Positions 25,196-34,303 of a stretch of DNA of 64,000 bases are shown in pieces (within the stretch, counting starts at the first letter, position 1; each line of letters opens with the position of its first letter). Location: the NCBI GenBank assembly GCA_963767635.1, contig CAVYEM010000001.1, positions 2,356,001 to 2,420,000 on the forward strand. Reading direction: 5' to 3'. This stretch comes from CAVYEM01 sp963767635. GTDB lineage: Bacteria; Vulcanimicrobiota; Vulcanimicrobiia; Vulcanimicrobiales; Vulcanimicrobiaceae. A program made the translations under genes and the position numbers. The notes beneath the pieces are model-generated. The model did no database searches and was not told the DNA's origin. It was given only the letters and a program-made list of their open reading frames with translations.

Positions 25196-27118
25196 TCACA
25201 CTCGAACTTCGACGCCGAATTCGATGACGTTGTTCGGCGGCAGGCCGAGCGAGTCGGTCAACGGGCGCGCGTTGCGCGCCATCCAACGAAACAAGCTGCG
25301 CTGCCAGGGAGGAAGACCGTGCGGGGTATGCGCGGCGCTGATCTTCGGGCTCGCCAGATAGTAGGTCGGGTGGGAGAAATCGACATCCGGGCGCCGTTTT
25401 CGCAGATGATGCAAAATATCGCGAATGCGCGGCTCCTCCATGAATCCGTACCACGCCTTTACGCGCATGAGCCGGGGCGCGAGCTGCTCGATCTCCACCC
25501 GGCGATCCGAGGAAACGAACGGCCGGCCGGCGTGCATGATCGTCAGCAGCACGATCGTATCGAAGACGATGTGGCTGCGCATCCACTCGTGCTGCAGCAC
25601 GAACGGAATTCCGGACGGATCGGGATTTAGAAAGAATGCCGTTCCGCTCACCACGGTCGGTTCGCGCGCTTCGGCCAAAAACTGCTCCACCGGCATGACT
25701 TGCGCCGACAGTGCTTCCATCATGCGGCGGCGGCCGCGATTCCACGTCGTAAAGAGCGTGAACAGGATAAGCGCCATCCCGAACGGCACCCAGCCGCCTG
25801 AAATGAACTTGGAAGCGTTGCCGAAGAGAAACCCGAGTTCCCACGCCAGGAACAGCGCGATCAGCGGCACCCATTGCCACGCCGGCCACATCCACCGTTT
25901 TTTCAAGAGTTGGGAGAACGCGATAGTGTCCATCAGCATCGTTATCGTTACCGCCAAGCCGTAGGCGCCGCCCAAGCGTTCTGACGAACGGAAAGTGATG
26001 ACGACTACGATACACGCGATACCGAGCATTGCATTGATCATCGGCATATAAATCTGCCCGGAGAAATGCCGAGAGGTGTGTACGATGCGAAACCGCGGCG
26101 TGAACCCGAGTTGCATGGCCTGCTGCGTGAGGGAAAATACGCCCGAAATCAGCGCCTGGGATGCGATAACCGTAGCCACGGTTGCGAGCAGCACCATCGG
26201 AATGATGCCCCATGCCGGCACCAATCGGAAGAACGGCGCGTGAATTGCGCGCGGATCCTGGAGCGTGAGCGCACCTTGGCCGAAATAGTTCAACAGCAAG
26301 GCGGGCAAGACGGCCGTCGCCCATGCGAGCGTAATCGGTCGCCGGCCGAAGTGCGCGAGATCCGCATACAACGCCTCGCAGCCGGTGACGCAGAGAACCA
26401 CCGCGCCGAAGATCAGCAAACTGCGAAATCCGTTGTGAATGAAAAATTGCGCGGCGTACTCCGGATTCAGCGCTGCTAGTACGGCCGGATTGCGGATCAC
26501 CGCGAAAACGCCCGTAATGCCGATTGCCGCGAACCATATCAGCATGATTGGACCGAACAACACGCCGATACGACCCGTGCCGCGCTTCTGCACGGCAAAA
26601 AGACCGACCAGCACGATGACGGCAAGCGGCACGATGAACGGATGTGCGGCGTGCGTCCATTCGTCTAAGCCTTCGATGGCGGAAATGACGGAAATTGCCG
26701 GCGTAATGGCACCGTCGCCGTAAAGCATCGAGGAGCCGAACAGCACCATGAGTGCAAGCGTCCCCAATGCCATCGGTTTGGCCGTGCGCTTAGGCGGGAT
26801 CAGCTGCGCGAGAAGTGCAAACGTGCCACCCTGCCCATCATAGTCCGCTCGCAACAAGAGCGCGACGTACTTCCCGCAGACGACGATGATGAGCGCCCAA
26901 AAGATCAACGATAGAATGCCCAGGATATTCTGCGTTGTTATTGCAGCTGCGAACTCGCCGGTGAAGCACTGATGAAACGCGTACAACGGGCTGGTGCCGA
27001 TGTCGCCGAAAACGACGCCCAACGCAGCAAGTGAAAGCACACCGAGGGGTTCAGTCCGCCGGCGGCGCGTTTGAACCGCCTCGGGAGACTGGTCTGGCGC
27101 AGCATGCAGGTCCGACAT
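25196..27118 (-). CDS. kup: KUP-family potassium uptake permease
   Basis: A 640-residue K+/H+ symporter. LAALGVVFGDIGTSPLYAF is the family signature in the first membrane helix, followed by YDGQGGTFALLAQL and SMLYGDGAITPAISVISAIEG. Twelve membrane helices precede a cytoplasmic C-terminal domain (from about residue 470) with HEWMRSHIVFDTIVLLT. It starts 16 bases after the sugar permease gene on the same strand, so it may share the sugar transporter transcript. No c-di-AMP riboswitch was seen in the short gap. Confidence 0.96.
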   Translation of the reverse strand: MSDLHAAPDQSPEAVQTRRRRTEPLGVLSLAALGVVFGDIGTSPLYAFHQCFTGEFAAAITTQNILGILSLIFWALIIVVCGKYVALLLRADYDGQGGTFALLAQLIPPKRTAKPMALGTLALMVLFGSSMLYGDGAITPAISVISAIEGLDEWTHAAHPFIVPLAVIVLVGLFAVQKRGTGRIGVLFGPIMLIWFAAIGITGVFAVIRNPAVLAALNPEYAAQFFIHNGFRSLLIFGAVVLCVTGCEALYADLAHFGRRPITLAWATAVLPALLLNYFGQGALTLQDPRAIHAPFFRLVPAWGIIPMVLLATVATVIASQALISGVFSLTQQAMQLGFTPRFRIVHTSRHFSGQIYMPMINAMLGIACIVVVITFRSSERLGGAYGLAVTITMLMDTIAFSQLLKKRWMWPAWQWVPLIALFLAWELGFLFGNASKFISGGWVPFGMALILFTLFTTWNRGRRRMMEALSAQVMPVEQFLAEAREPTVVSGTAFFLNPDPSGIPFVLQHEWMRSHIVFDTIVLLTIMHAGRPFVSSDRRVEIEQLAPRLMRVKAWYGFMEEPRIRDILHHLRKRRPDVDFSHPTYYLASPKISAAHTPHGLPPWQRSLFRWMARNARPLTDSLGLPPNNVIEFGVEVRV

Positions 27119-27134
27119 GATGGAACGCGACCTT

Positions 27135-28187
27135 CTACGTCGCGCGCAGATAGCGCTTGCGCATCTCGTCGACCACCACGGCCAGCAGAATCACGCCGCC
27201 GAGCACGATCTTCTGCGTGTAGGATTCGATGCTGAGCAAATTCATGACGTTGTACAGCATCCCGATCAGCAGCGCGCCGAAAAACGTGCCCACGATGGTG
27301 CCGCGGCCGCCCATGAGGCTCGTGCCTCCGACGACGACGGCCGCAATGGCCTCGAGCATTTCATCGCCGGTGCCGGTCTGCGGCGATCCGGAAGAAAATA
27401 ATGCCATGAGCAGAAATCCGGCAACGGCTGCGCACATGCCGCTGATGACGTAGACCATCGTCTTGATGCTGCCTACGCTCACCCCGGCTAGACGCGCGGC
27501 TTCTTCGTTGCCCCCCAGCGCAAAAACGTAGCGCCCGAAACGCGTGCGCATCAGCAAGATGGAGCAGCCGATCACGATGACGATCATCCAGATGACGGGA
27601 ATCGGCAACCCCGGCAGATGCAGCGAACTGAACAGCGGTCCCAAGAAAAAGCCGATGCCGGTGTTTTGAAAGTCTTGGCTTTCGAGCGGTACGGGCCGCC
27701 CGTGCGAGAGTTTGAACGAGAGGCCTTGCGCCATCAGCATCATCGCCAAGGTGGTGATGAACGGGGGCAGATTGAGTTTGACGACCGGCACGGCGTTGAC
27801 GAAGCCGGCGGCACCACCCAAAAGCAGACCGACGATCAGCGTCGCGGCGATCAGCGGAAAACCGCCGAAGTGCATCGAGTTGGCGAACATCGCCATCACG
27901 ACGCCGCAGAGCGAGATCAGCGACCCAACGGAGAGATCGATGCCGGCGGTAATGATCACGAACGTTTCGCCGACGGCCAGAATGCAGCCGTACGTGATTT
28001 GGCGCAAAACGCGAATGATGTTGGAGGGCTGCAGAAACGTGCCATGCGCGGCGAGATTTATCAGCACGGCGATGATCACGAGCAGCGCAATCGCGCCGAG
28101 CACGCGCAGCCAATACGTGCGGGTTTGGCGCGCTTTGTCTTCTTTGGCGCGGTTGCTCAGATCGGTCTGGATCTGGGCGTGTTCCAT
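27135..28187 (-). CDS. rbsC: Sugar ABC transporter permease, RbsC type
   Basis: A 350-residue inner-membrane subunit. It has about nine hydrophobic helices, the family segment TFVIITAGIDLSVGSLISLCGVV, GFVNAVPVVKLNLPPFITTLAMM and GGNEEAARLAGVSV, the loop that contacts the ATPase. Its ATG is one base after the rbsA stop. The family moves ribose, xylose, galactose and similar sugars; which one cannot be determined here. Confidence 0.93.
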   Translation of the reverse strand: MEHAQIQTDLSNRAKEDKARQTRTYWLRVLGAIALLVIIAVLINLAAHGTFLQPSNIIRVLRQITYGCILAVGETFVIITAGIDLSVGSLISLCGVVMAMFANSMHFGGFPLIAATLIVGLLLGGAAGFVNAVPVVKLNLPPFITTLAMMLMAQGLSFKLSHGRPVPLESQDFQNTGIGFFLGPLFSSLHLPGLPIPVIWMIVIVIGCSILLMRTRFGRYVFALGGNEEAARLAGVSVGSIKTMVYVISGMCAAVAGFLLMALFSSGSPQTGTGDEMLEAIAAVVVGGTSLMGGRGTIVGTFFGALLIGMLYNVMNLLSIESYTQKIVLGGVILLAVVVDEMRKRYLRAT

Positions 28188-29669
28188 TTACGCTGCGGCT
28201 CCGGTAGCGGCCGCGATGACGGCATCGGGCGTCGCCTGTGCGCGGCTGAGTTCTAGAACGATGCGGCCGCCGCGCACCACCAGAATGCGGTGCGACATTC
28301 CCAGCACTTCGGGCAGCTCGCTGCTGACCATCACGATCGCCGCGCCGTTCTGTGCGAGCTTGACCATGAGGTTGTAGATCTCGGCTTTTGCGCCGACGTC
28401 GATCCCACGCGTCGGCTCGTCGAAGAGAAACACCTTGGCGCTGGCCAGCAGCCACTTCGCGAGCACGACTTTTTGCTGGTTCCCGCCGGAAAGATTACTC
28501 ACCAACTGTTCGGCGCTGGGCGTGCGAATGCGCAGTTCTTCGATGTAGCGATCCGACGCATCGCCTTCGGTGCGCCGATCGATGAGGCCGGCTCTCACGA
28601 ATCTGGCAAGTTCGACCAGCGTAATGTTCTCGCGCACGTTCATCCCTAGCACCAAACCTTGCGCTTTGCGGTCTTCGGTGATAAACGCAATCCCCGATGC
28701 GATGGCGTCGCGCGGACCGCGCGGGCGCAGGGGCTCGCCCTGCACGCTCAGCTCGCCGTGTTCGGCGATGTCCGCGCCGGCGATGGCCCGCACGATTTCG
28801 GTGCGGCCGGCGCCCACCAAGCCCGCTAAACCGACGATTTCGCCGCGCCGGACGTCGAACGAAACGTCCCTGACGACCGGACTGCGGACAAGCCCACGCA
28901 CGGACAGGACGATCGGTGCGTCGGCGGGGATCGGTTTGATGTCGGGGAAATGCGCATCGAGGCGGCGTCCGACCATCGCACGCACGATTTCTTCCGGCGG
29001 GAAACGATCGATGGAGCGCGTTTCGATGGCGCTTCCGTCGCGCAGCACCGTGATGCGATCCGCGATACGCGGCAGCTCTTCCAGTCGATGCGAGATGTAG
29101 ATGATGCCCACGCCGCGCGCCTTGAGCGTTTTGATGATCGCAAACAGCCGATCGATCTCGCGATCCGTGAGCGCGGCGCTGGGCTCGTCCATCACGATGA
29201 TGCGCGCATGCCGCGAGAGCACCTTAGTGATTTCGACCATTTGCTGCTGCGCCACGGACAGGCGCGCCGCTTCCACGTTGAGCGGCAATTCAATGCCCAA
29301 GTCCGCAAAGGTTTTGCCGGCGCGTTCGCTCGCCTGCGCTTCGTTGATGAACGGCCCACGGCCCGGCTCGTTTCCCAGCACGATATTGTCGATGGCGTTC
29401 AATCCAGGCACCAGATTGAACTCCTGATAAATCATCCCGATGCCCAAGTTTTCTGCGGCGCGTGGCGAGTCGATGACGACCGCCTTGCCGTCGATAACAA
29501 TCTCACCCGAATCAGCAGGCTGCGCGCCCGCCAGAATCTTCATCAGGGTTGATTTTCCCGCACCGTTTTCGCCGACGAGCGCGAGCACTTCTCCGGCAAA
29601 CAGGTCGAGCGTGACGCCGTCCAATGCGCGAACGCCGGGAAACGACTTCCCGATCTCGCGCATTTCCAA
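28188..29669 (-). CDS. rbsA: Sugar ABC transporter ATP-binding protein, RbsA type
   Basis: A 493-residue protein with two ABC domains in tandem. The N-terminal one has Walker A GENGAGKST, the signature RLSVAQQQMVEI and Walker B IIVMDEPSAALTD; the second has a degenerate Walker A (GLVGAGRTE) and NLSGGNQQKVVLAKWL with FDEPTRGIDVG, the usual pattern of the sugar-type fused ATPases. The listed TTG start is the first possible one; the preceding codons read TPLL, a common N-terminus in this family, so an ATT or CTG start a few codons upstream is possible. Confidence 0.94.
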   Translation of the reverse strand: MEMREIGKSFPGVRALDGVTLDLFAGEVLALVGENGAGKSTLMKILAGAQPADSGEIVIDGKAVVIDSPRAAENLGIGMIYQEFNLVPGLNAIDNIVLGNEPGRGPFINEAQASERAGKTFADLGIELPLNVEAARLSVAQQQMVEITKVLSRHARIIVMDEPSAALTDREIDRLFAIIKTLKARGVGIIYISHRLEELPRIADRITVLRDGSAIETRSIDRFPPEEIVRAMVGRRLDAHFPDIKPIPADAPIVLSVRGLVRSPVVRDVSFDVRRGEIVGLAGLVGAGRTEIVRAIAGADIAEHGELSVQGEPLRPRGPRDAIASGIAFITEDRKAQGLVLGMNVRENITLVELARFVRAGLIDRRTEGDASDRYIEELRIRTPSAEQLVSNLSGGNQQKVVLAKWLLASAKVFLFDEPTRGIDVGAKAEIYNLMVKLAQNGAAIVMVSSELPEVLGMSHRILVVRGGRIVLELSRAQATPDAVIAAATGAAA

Positions 29670-29693
29670 CAGGGGCGTGCGGTTCAGAATGAA

Positions 29694-30668
29694 TTACTTC
29701 TCGGCGCCGGCTTTCGTGAATGTTCCCACCGGAACGTTCACTTTCGCGGGCACCTTCTTGCCCGTGAAGTAGTCGTGGATGATATCGATCATGTCTTTGC
29801 CGATGACGTCGGGATGCTGCACGGCGTCGCCGTACATTTGACCGCTTGCAATGGCGGTGCGCGCTTCGGGCGTGGCATCGTATCCGACAACGGCGACGTT
29901 GGAAAGTCCGGCTGCGCGGACTGCGGTTACCGCACCCAGCGCCGAGTCGTCGTTAATGCCAAAAACGCCTTTAAGATTCTTGTGCGCCTGAAGGATGTCG
30001 CCCATGTCGGAATTCGCTTTGTCGCGCGTGCCGCCCGAGTCGACTTGAGCGACGACCTTGACGTTGGGACAATGCTGCGCGAGCGCCATCTTAAAGCCCT
30101 TGACGCGATCCTGCACGCTGGTTACTTCCGGTTCGTCGAGAATCGCGACGTCACCCGATCCGCGGACGGCTTTGCACATCAGCATGCCCGCCTGCTCTCC
30201 GCCTTGCACGTTATCCGAAGCGACGTGCGCGATCACTTTACCTTGCTTGCTGGTACTCGCGATGTCGGCCGTAAACACCGGAATGTTGGCATTGTTCGCC
30301 TCGGCGATGGCGCTGCCGATCGCCTGCGAGTCGTACGGCGTTAGCACGAGCGCATCCAGTTTTTTGGAGATGAAGTCTTCGACTTGCGATTGCTGTTTGG
30401 CGCTGTCGCGGTTTGCGTCGACGAAGAGCAGGCGATAGTTGTACTTTTTCGCCTCAGCCTGCATCCCGGCTTCCATCTGCTGATAGAACTGCGCTTCCAG
30501 GTCCTGAATCGAGACCCCAATCGTTTTGGCGGCTGCTCCGCGAGCCGGCCCGGATTTCGTCGTGGCGGACTGCGATGTTTGGCTATTACTGGAGCCCGAG
30601 TTCGACGAGCAGGCGGTCAGCGCCGCAGCGATCAGCGCGGCCCCGATGAGCAGGCGGCGATTCTTCAA
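29694..30668 (-). CDS. rbsB: Sugar-binding lipoprotein of the ABC transporter, RbsB type
   Basis: Captures the sugar outside the membrane and delivers it to RbsC. The signal peptide ends at the lipobox LTACSS, followed by a Ser/Thr/Gln-rich linker and a type-1 periplasmic-binding fold: TIGVSIQDLEAQFYQQMEAGM, VDANRDSAKQQSQVEDFI, and GVFGINDDSALGAVTAVRAAG. I chose the TTG at 30668 because GGGAGGG lies six bases upstream; the ATG at 30689 precedes that ribosome site. A lipid anchor instead of a free periplasmic protein suits a cell that keeps binding proteins tethered. Confidence 0.93.
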   Translation of the reverse strand: MKNRRLLIGAALIAAALTACSSNSGSSNSQTSQSATTKSGPARGAAAKTIGVSIQDLEAQFYQQMEAGMQAEAKKYNYRLLFVDANRDSAKQQSQVEDFISKKLDALVLTPYDSQAIGSAIAEANNANIPVFTADIASTSKQGKVIAHVASDNVQGGEQAGMLMCKAVRGSGDVAILDEPEVTSVQDRVKGFKMALAQHCPNVKVVAQVDSGGTRDKANSDMGDILQAHKNLKGVFGINDDSALGAVTAVRAAGLSNVAVVGYDATPEARTAIASGQMYGDAVQHPDVIGKDMIDIIHDYFTGKKVPAKVNVPVGTFTKAGAEK

Positions 30669-30788
30669 ATCTAGACCCTCCCAAAGCATTCCGACGGGGG
30701 TTAACTATACCGGGCGCGACCGCCTCCGTAGGCCAAACTATCCACAATCGCAAGCGGCGTGCCTGTGAGCGATGTGGAGAACTGGGCC

Positions 30789-30933
30789 CTGTGCGCGCCG
30801 ACACTAGCGCCATCCGGGCGCGTCGGTCGGCTCCAGCACATCCTGTGCGCGCCGACACTAGCGCCATCCGGGCGCGTCGGTCGGCTCCAGCACATCCTGT
30901 GCGCGCCGACACTAGCGCCATCCGGGCGCGTCG
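30789..30933. repeat. 54-bp direct tandem repeat, 2.7 copies
   Basis: Three copies of a 54-base unit start at 30789, 30843 and 30897; the first two are identical and the third matches for 37 bases and then diverges. As 54 is a multiple of three, all six frames stay open or closed together, giving artificial 18-residue repeats. The array fills the space between the divergent rbsB and comM genes. Confidence 0.95.
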
Positions 30934-30945
30934 TGATGCAGAGGT

Positions 30946-32485
30946 GTGCTTTCACTGGCCTTTTCCGCGGCGATGCTCGGGATCGACGGGTACGTCGTGC
31001 GGGTCGAGGCCGACAGCTCGCCCGGCACGCCGGCCATCGCGATCATCGGCCTGCCGGATCGGGCGCTGACCGACGCGCGCGACCGGGTGCGGGCGGCCAT
31101 CTTCAATTCGGGCTTTGCCTTTCCGGCGGGCCGGCTGCTCGTGAACCTCTCCCCTGCGGACGTGCGCAAAGAGGGACCCTCCTTCGATCTGCCGATCGCC
31201 TTGGCGCTCATGGCGATCGACGAACAAATCGATCGTCTTTCGCTGCAAAGTTTCTGCGCGCTTGGCGAACTCGCGCTCGACGGCACGATGCGTCCCGTGA
31301 ACGGCATTTTGCCGATGGTGCTGGGCGCGCGCAACGCGGGTTTTACCAAACTCATCGTTCCGCACGCCAACGCCGACGAAGCGGCGTTGATCGAAGGCAT
31401 CGAGCTGTATGCCGTCGATTCGCTGCAATCCGCGGTCGCGGTCATTCTCGGAAATGGTTCGAAATGGCGCATCTGCACCGGCGCGCCGCAGCTATGCGCC
31501 GGCCGAAGAACTATTTCACGGCGATTTTGCCGACGTTCGCGGGCAAACCGGCGCAAAGCGCGCACTGGAGATTGCCGCCGCGGGCGGGCACAACGTGCTG
31601 TTCGTCGGACCGCCCGGATGCGGCAAGACGATGCTCGCGCGCCGTCTTCCGTCGATCCTGCCGCCGATGCCGACGGCGCAAGCGCTCGAAGTGACGAAAA
31701 TATACAGCGTCGCCGGATTGCTCGGCGCGCAGCCCGGCATCGTGCGCGCGCGTCCGTTTCGCTTTCCGCATCACACGATCAGCCAAGTCGCGCTCGTCGG
31801 CGGCGGCAGCACCGTCAAACCCGGCGAAATCAGTTTGGCGCATCACGGCGTGCTGTTTCTGGACGAGCTGCCCGAATTCACGCGCACCGCGATCGAAGTC
31901 ATGCGCCAGCCGCTCGAAGAAGGCGTGGTGACGATCGCACGCGCCTCCGGCACGTTCACGTATCCGGCGCGCTTCATGCTCGTCGCATCGATGAACCCAT
32001 GTCCGTGCGGCTATCGCGGCACGCGTCAGCGCCGAATGCCGTTGCGACGATGCGGCCGTCGCCAAATACGTGTCGAAACTTTCCGGACCGCTGCTCGACC
32101 GCATCGATCTGCAGATCGAGGTTAGCCGAGTGCCGTTCGACGATATGATCCGTTCCGAACGCGCAGAGCGCTCAGCCGCGATCCGCGAACGCGTGATCGC
32201 CGCGCGTGGGCGCCAGCGCGAACGTTTCGAGAACACGCCAATCAGCTGCAACGCCGAGATTCCCGGCAGCGCCGTTCGCACGTACTGCCGGCTCGACGCC
32301 GAGGCGATGCAACTGCTGGCGCAAGCCAGTGCGCGCCGGCAGTTTTCCGCGCGCGCCGTCGATCGCATTGCGCGCGCCGCGCGCACGATCGCCGATCTCG
32401 CGTCCTGCGATGCCATTACGAGCGAGCACGTCGCCGAAGCAATTCACTACCGGAGCTGGAGCGGCTGGATACCCGCGCGGCGTAG
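30946..32485 (+). CDS. comM: ComM/YifB-like Mg-chelatase-family AAA+ ATPase, three frameshifts
   Basis: A hexameric helicase that helps integrate donor DNA during natural transformation. N-terminal Lon-like domain: VEADSSPGTPAIAIIGLPDRA and LLVNLSPADVRKEGPSFDLP. After a break near 31480 the AAA+ domain follows: HNVLFVGPPGCGKTMLARRLP (Walker A), the HHTISQVALVGGG loop, LFLDELPEF (Walker B) and NPCPCG. A second break near 32045 leads to KLSGPLLDRIDLQIEV and the C-terminal helical lid; a third near 32455 separates the tail HYRSLERLDTRAA from the frame. With the frames joined it is about 510 residues, the normal length. dprA, a partner in transformation, is also in the window. Confidence 0.9.
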
Positions 32486-32513
32486 CGAGTTCCGAACTAC
32501 CGGCTCAGGCTGA

Positions 32514-32742
32514 TGATCGTACAAGCGAGAAAGCTCCCACAGGATGGACAAAGGCGGCCAGAGCCCACCTTAGCCTTGAATGCCGGCGAGTGATTACGCC
32601 GACGACGTCGTGAAAAATTCGTGCTCCAATGGCAGCGCTTCTTCGCCCTGCTGGCGGCAAGGACGCCACTTAACGGTTAGTCCAGCTTTTCGGGGCCGGC
32701 TCTTAGGATGCTTACGACTTATACACATGAAAAGATCTTTCC
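32514..32742. other. Stretch without a recognisable gene
   Basis: After the comM frame this segment has lower coding character, several stops in every frame and no clear promoter or terminator. It forms part of the first insert between comM tail copies one and two. Confidence 0.5.
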
Positions 32743-32979
32743 TCAACCGCTCGCGCTGCTCCCAATCGCGTTCGCATAATCCCAGCGTGACATGGTCACC
32801 GATGGCCTTACCGTGCGGCGGTCGGTGACGTGGAAATTGTATTTCTCCTCCAACAACCGGTTGCCCGTAATTTTGAACACTTCGTGGGTGTCAAGGTGCA
32901 CTTCCCAGTACCACCCTGACCACTTCGGATCGCAATAGCAAACGACGCGAATCGGGAATGCATTTGGGTCGGGGAACAA
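32743..32979 (-). CDS. Hypothetical protein, possibly truncated at its 5' end
   Basis: About 78 residues from a TTG. The stretch IRVVCYCDPKWSGWYWEVHL and HEVFKITGNRLLEEKYNFHV reads like a real protein (many aromatic residues and an ordered beta pattern), unlike shadow frames. Upstream the frame runs straight into the antisense of comM tail copy two, so either the gene begins at this TTG or its true N-terminus was cut off at the junction near 32990. No family recognised. Confidence 0.45.
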   Translation of the reverse strand: MFPDPNAFPIRVVCYCDPKWSGWYWEVHLDTHEVFKITGNRLLEEKYNFHVTDRRTVRPSVTMSRWDYANAIGSSASG

Positions 32980-32993
32980 CTTCCATGGGTCAG

Positions 32994-33203
32994 GCGTACT
33001 GCCGTCGGCTCGATGCGGAGGCGATGCAACTGCTGGCGCAAGCCGGTGCGCGCCGGAAGTTTTCCGCGCGCGCCTTCGATCGCATCGCGCGCGCCGCACG
33101 CACGATCGCCGATCTCGCGTCCTGCGATGCCATTACGAGCGAGCACGTCGCCGAAGCGATCCACTACCGGAGTTTGGAGCGGTTGGATACCCGCGCCGCG
33201 TTG
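32994..33203 (+). pseudogene. Second copy of the comM 3' end
   Basis: This segment matches comM positions 32281-32485 at well over 90% identity, apart from a 3-base insertion near its start. It encodes the last 60-70 residues of ComM (RLDAEAMQLLAQAGARR through HYRSLERLDTRAA) with no start or ATPase part. It keeps the base that comM itself has lost at 32455. It is a duplicated gene tail, not an independent gene. Confidence 0.9.
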
Positions 33204-33232
33204 AGCAGGAACGTGCTCGCCGTCATCTTATG

Positions 33233-33508
33233 CTAATCCTGATAGAAATACGGATCCAGCACGGATACCGGCGTAACAACATCGACCGGCAGATTGTTTT
33301 GCGTCGCCGCTTCCCGCACGGAGGCCTCATTCGGGCCATCGTAGATGCAAAACGTCTTCGTCTTGTCGGCGGAAACGTATGAATGCACCCATGTTACACC
33401 GCTCGCTGCGTTGCGCCCGACAACGGCGAGACACGACTGAGAACCGCTCGGACTGGTCGGAATATGAAGTCCGTCGGGGAAGGTTCTCTCAACCATAAAT
33501 CTCGGCAC
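33233..33508 (-). CDS. DUF4242 family protein
   Basis: A 91-residue protein that begins PRFMVERTFPDGL and includes GVTWVHSYVSADKTKTFCIY, NEASVREAATQNNLPVDVVT and VLDPYFYQD, the pattern of DUF4242 proteins, one member of which (SCO4226) binds nickel. GTG start with GAGGA eight bases upstream. It sits alone, on the opposite strand, between comM tail copies two and three. The role is unknown. Confidence 0.85.
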   Translation of the reverse strand: MPRFMVERTFPDGLHIPTSPSGSQSCLAVVGRNAASGVTWVHSYVSADKTKTFCIYDGPNEASVREAATQNNLPVDVVTPVSVLDPYFYQD

Positions 33509-33693
33509 AGTGACATCCTCCAATCCTATACTCACGGGACCCGCCGAGTTCTCAGAGACGCGCGCGAATCCTTGTTTATCCCCAGTTAACCGGCAGCGAA
33601 TGATGTGCGAGTATGCTGGTTGACCTTGGCCTCACGGCCAACGTGGCAAACGGTGATTCGTGGTGATTGTCCGGACATAACCGTCCACTTCAA

Positions 33694-33897
33694 CGTCAGC
33701 GCAAACGCTTTGCCGGAACGCCGCTCACTTGCAACGCCGAAATCCGCGGCAACGCAGTACGCGCGTTCTGCAGCTTAGATTGCTCGCGCGGCACGGACGA
33801 TTGGGGACCTGGCCGCATCGACCGAAACTACGGCCGAGCACGTCTGCGAAGCCATTCATTACCGCAGTTTGGAACGGCTCGATACGCGTGCCGCATG
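33694..33897 (+). pseudogene. Third, decayed copy of the comM 3' end
   Basis: Matches the comM tail more weakly and with internal deletions and frame changes: QRKRFAGTPLTCNAEIRGNAVRAFC corresponds to the segment before the tail, and in shifted frames TTAEHVCEAIHY and SLERLDTRAA correspond to its end. About half of the middle part is lost. It is older than copy two. Confidence 0.8.
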
Positions 33898-34024
33898 ATT
33901 CGTTGAATGCGCCAGACGCCGTGCGCTCTCTCGCGTGTCGAATGCCGTTCGCACCTGGTTGCCTCGTATGGAAAGTGCTATGCTGTAGGCCCCCAGTCAT
34001 CCGGCTTTGTCCGGAGGAGTAGTA

Positions 34025-34303
34025 ATGTTTATTCAGGTCATCCACGAAATCGCCGATGCCCAGCGATGGAATCAGCTCGCCGCGGAATTCGAAAAACAGG
34101 GCACGCCGCCGGGCTTCACGCTTCACACGAGCGTGACCGCAGCGGATCGCAGCCGCGCGTTTTGCCTTTGGGAGGGTAAATCGATACAGACCCTATCCGA
34201 AATACTGGATCCGCTGACAGAACCCGCCGCCCACAATCGTTACTATGAAATCGCCGCCCAGGCTCCGGCGACGGTTCTGCCTCGCGTCGTTGCCCCCGCA
34301 TAG
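34025..34303 (+). CDS. Small protein of unknown function
   Basis: A 92-residue protein with an excellent ribosome binding site (GGAGGAG, seven bases before the ATG). FIQVIHEIADAQRWNQLAAE, FTLHTSVTAADRSRAFCLWE and SILSEILDPLT-like segments suggest a small ferredoxin-fold (dimeric alpha/beta barrel) protein, loosely like DUF4242 and often annotated as hypothetical. It follows the third comM tail copy. Confidence 0.7.
   Translation: MFIQVIHEIADAQRWNQLAAEFEKQGTPPGFTLHTSVTAADRSRAFCLWEGKSIQTLSEILDPLTEPAAHNRYYEIAAQAPATVLPRVVAPA

Noticed and set aside
30789..30933. Possible CRISPR array
   Set aside because: The units are contiguous 54-bp copies with no variable spacers and no cas genes.
30759..31694. 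Plus-strand frame with 18-residue repeats across the 54-bp array
   Set aside because: The periodicity comes from the repeat length being a multiple of three. The real ComM frame starts at 30946.
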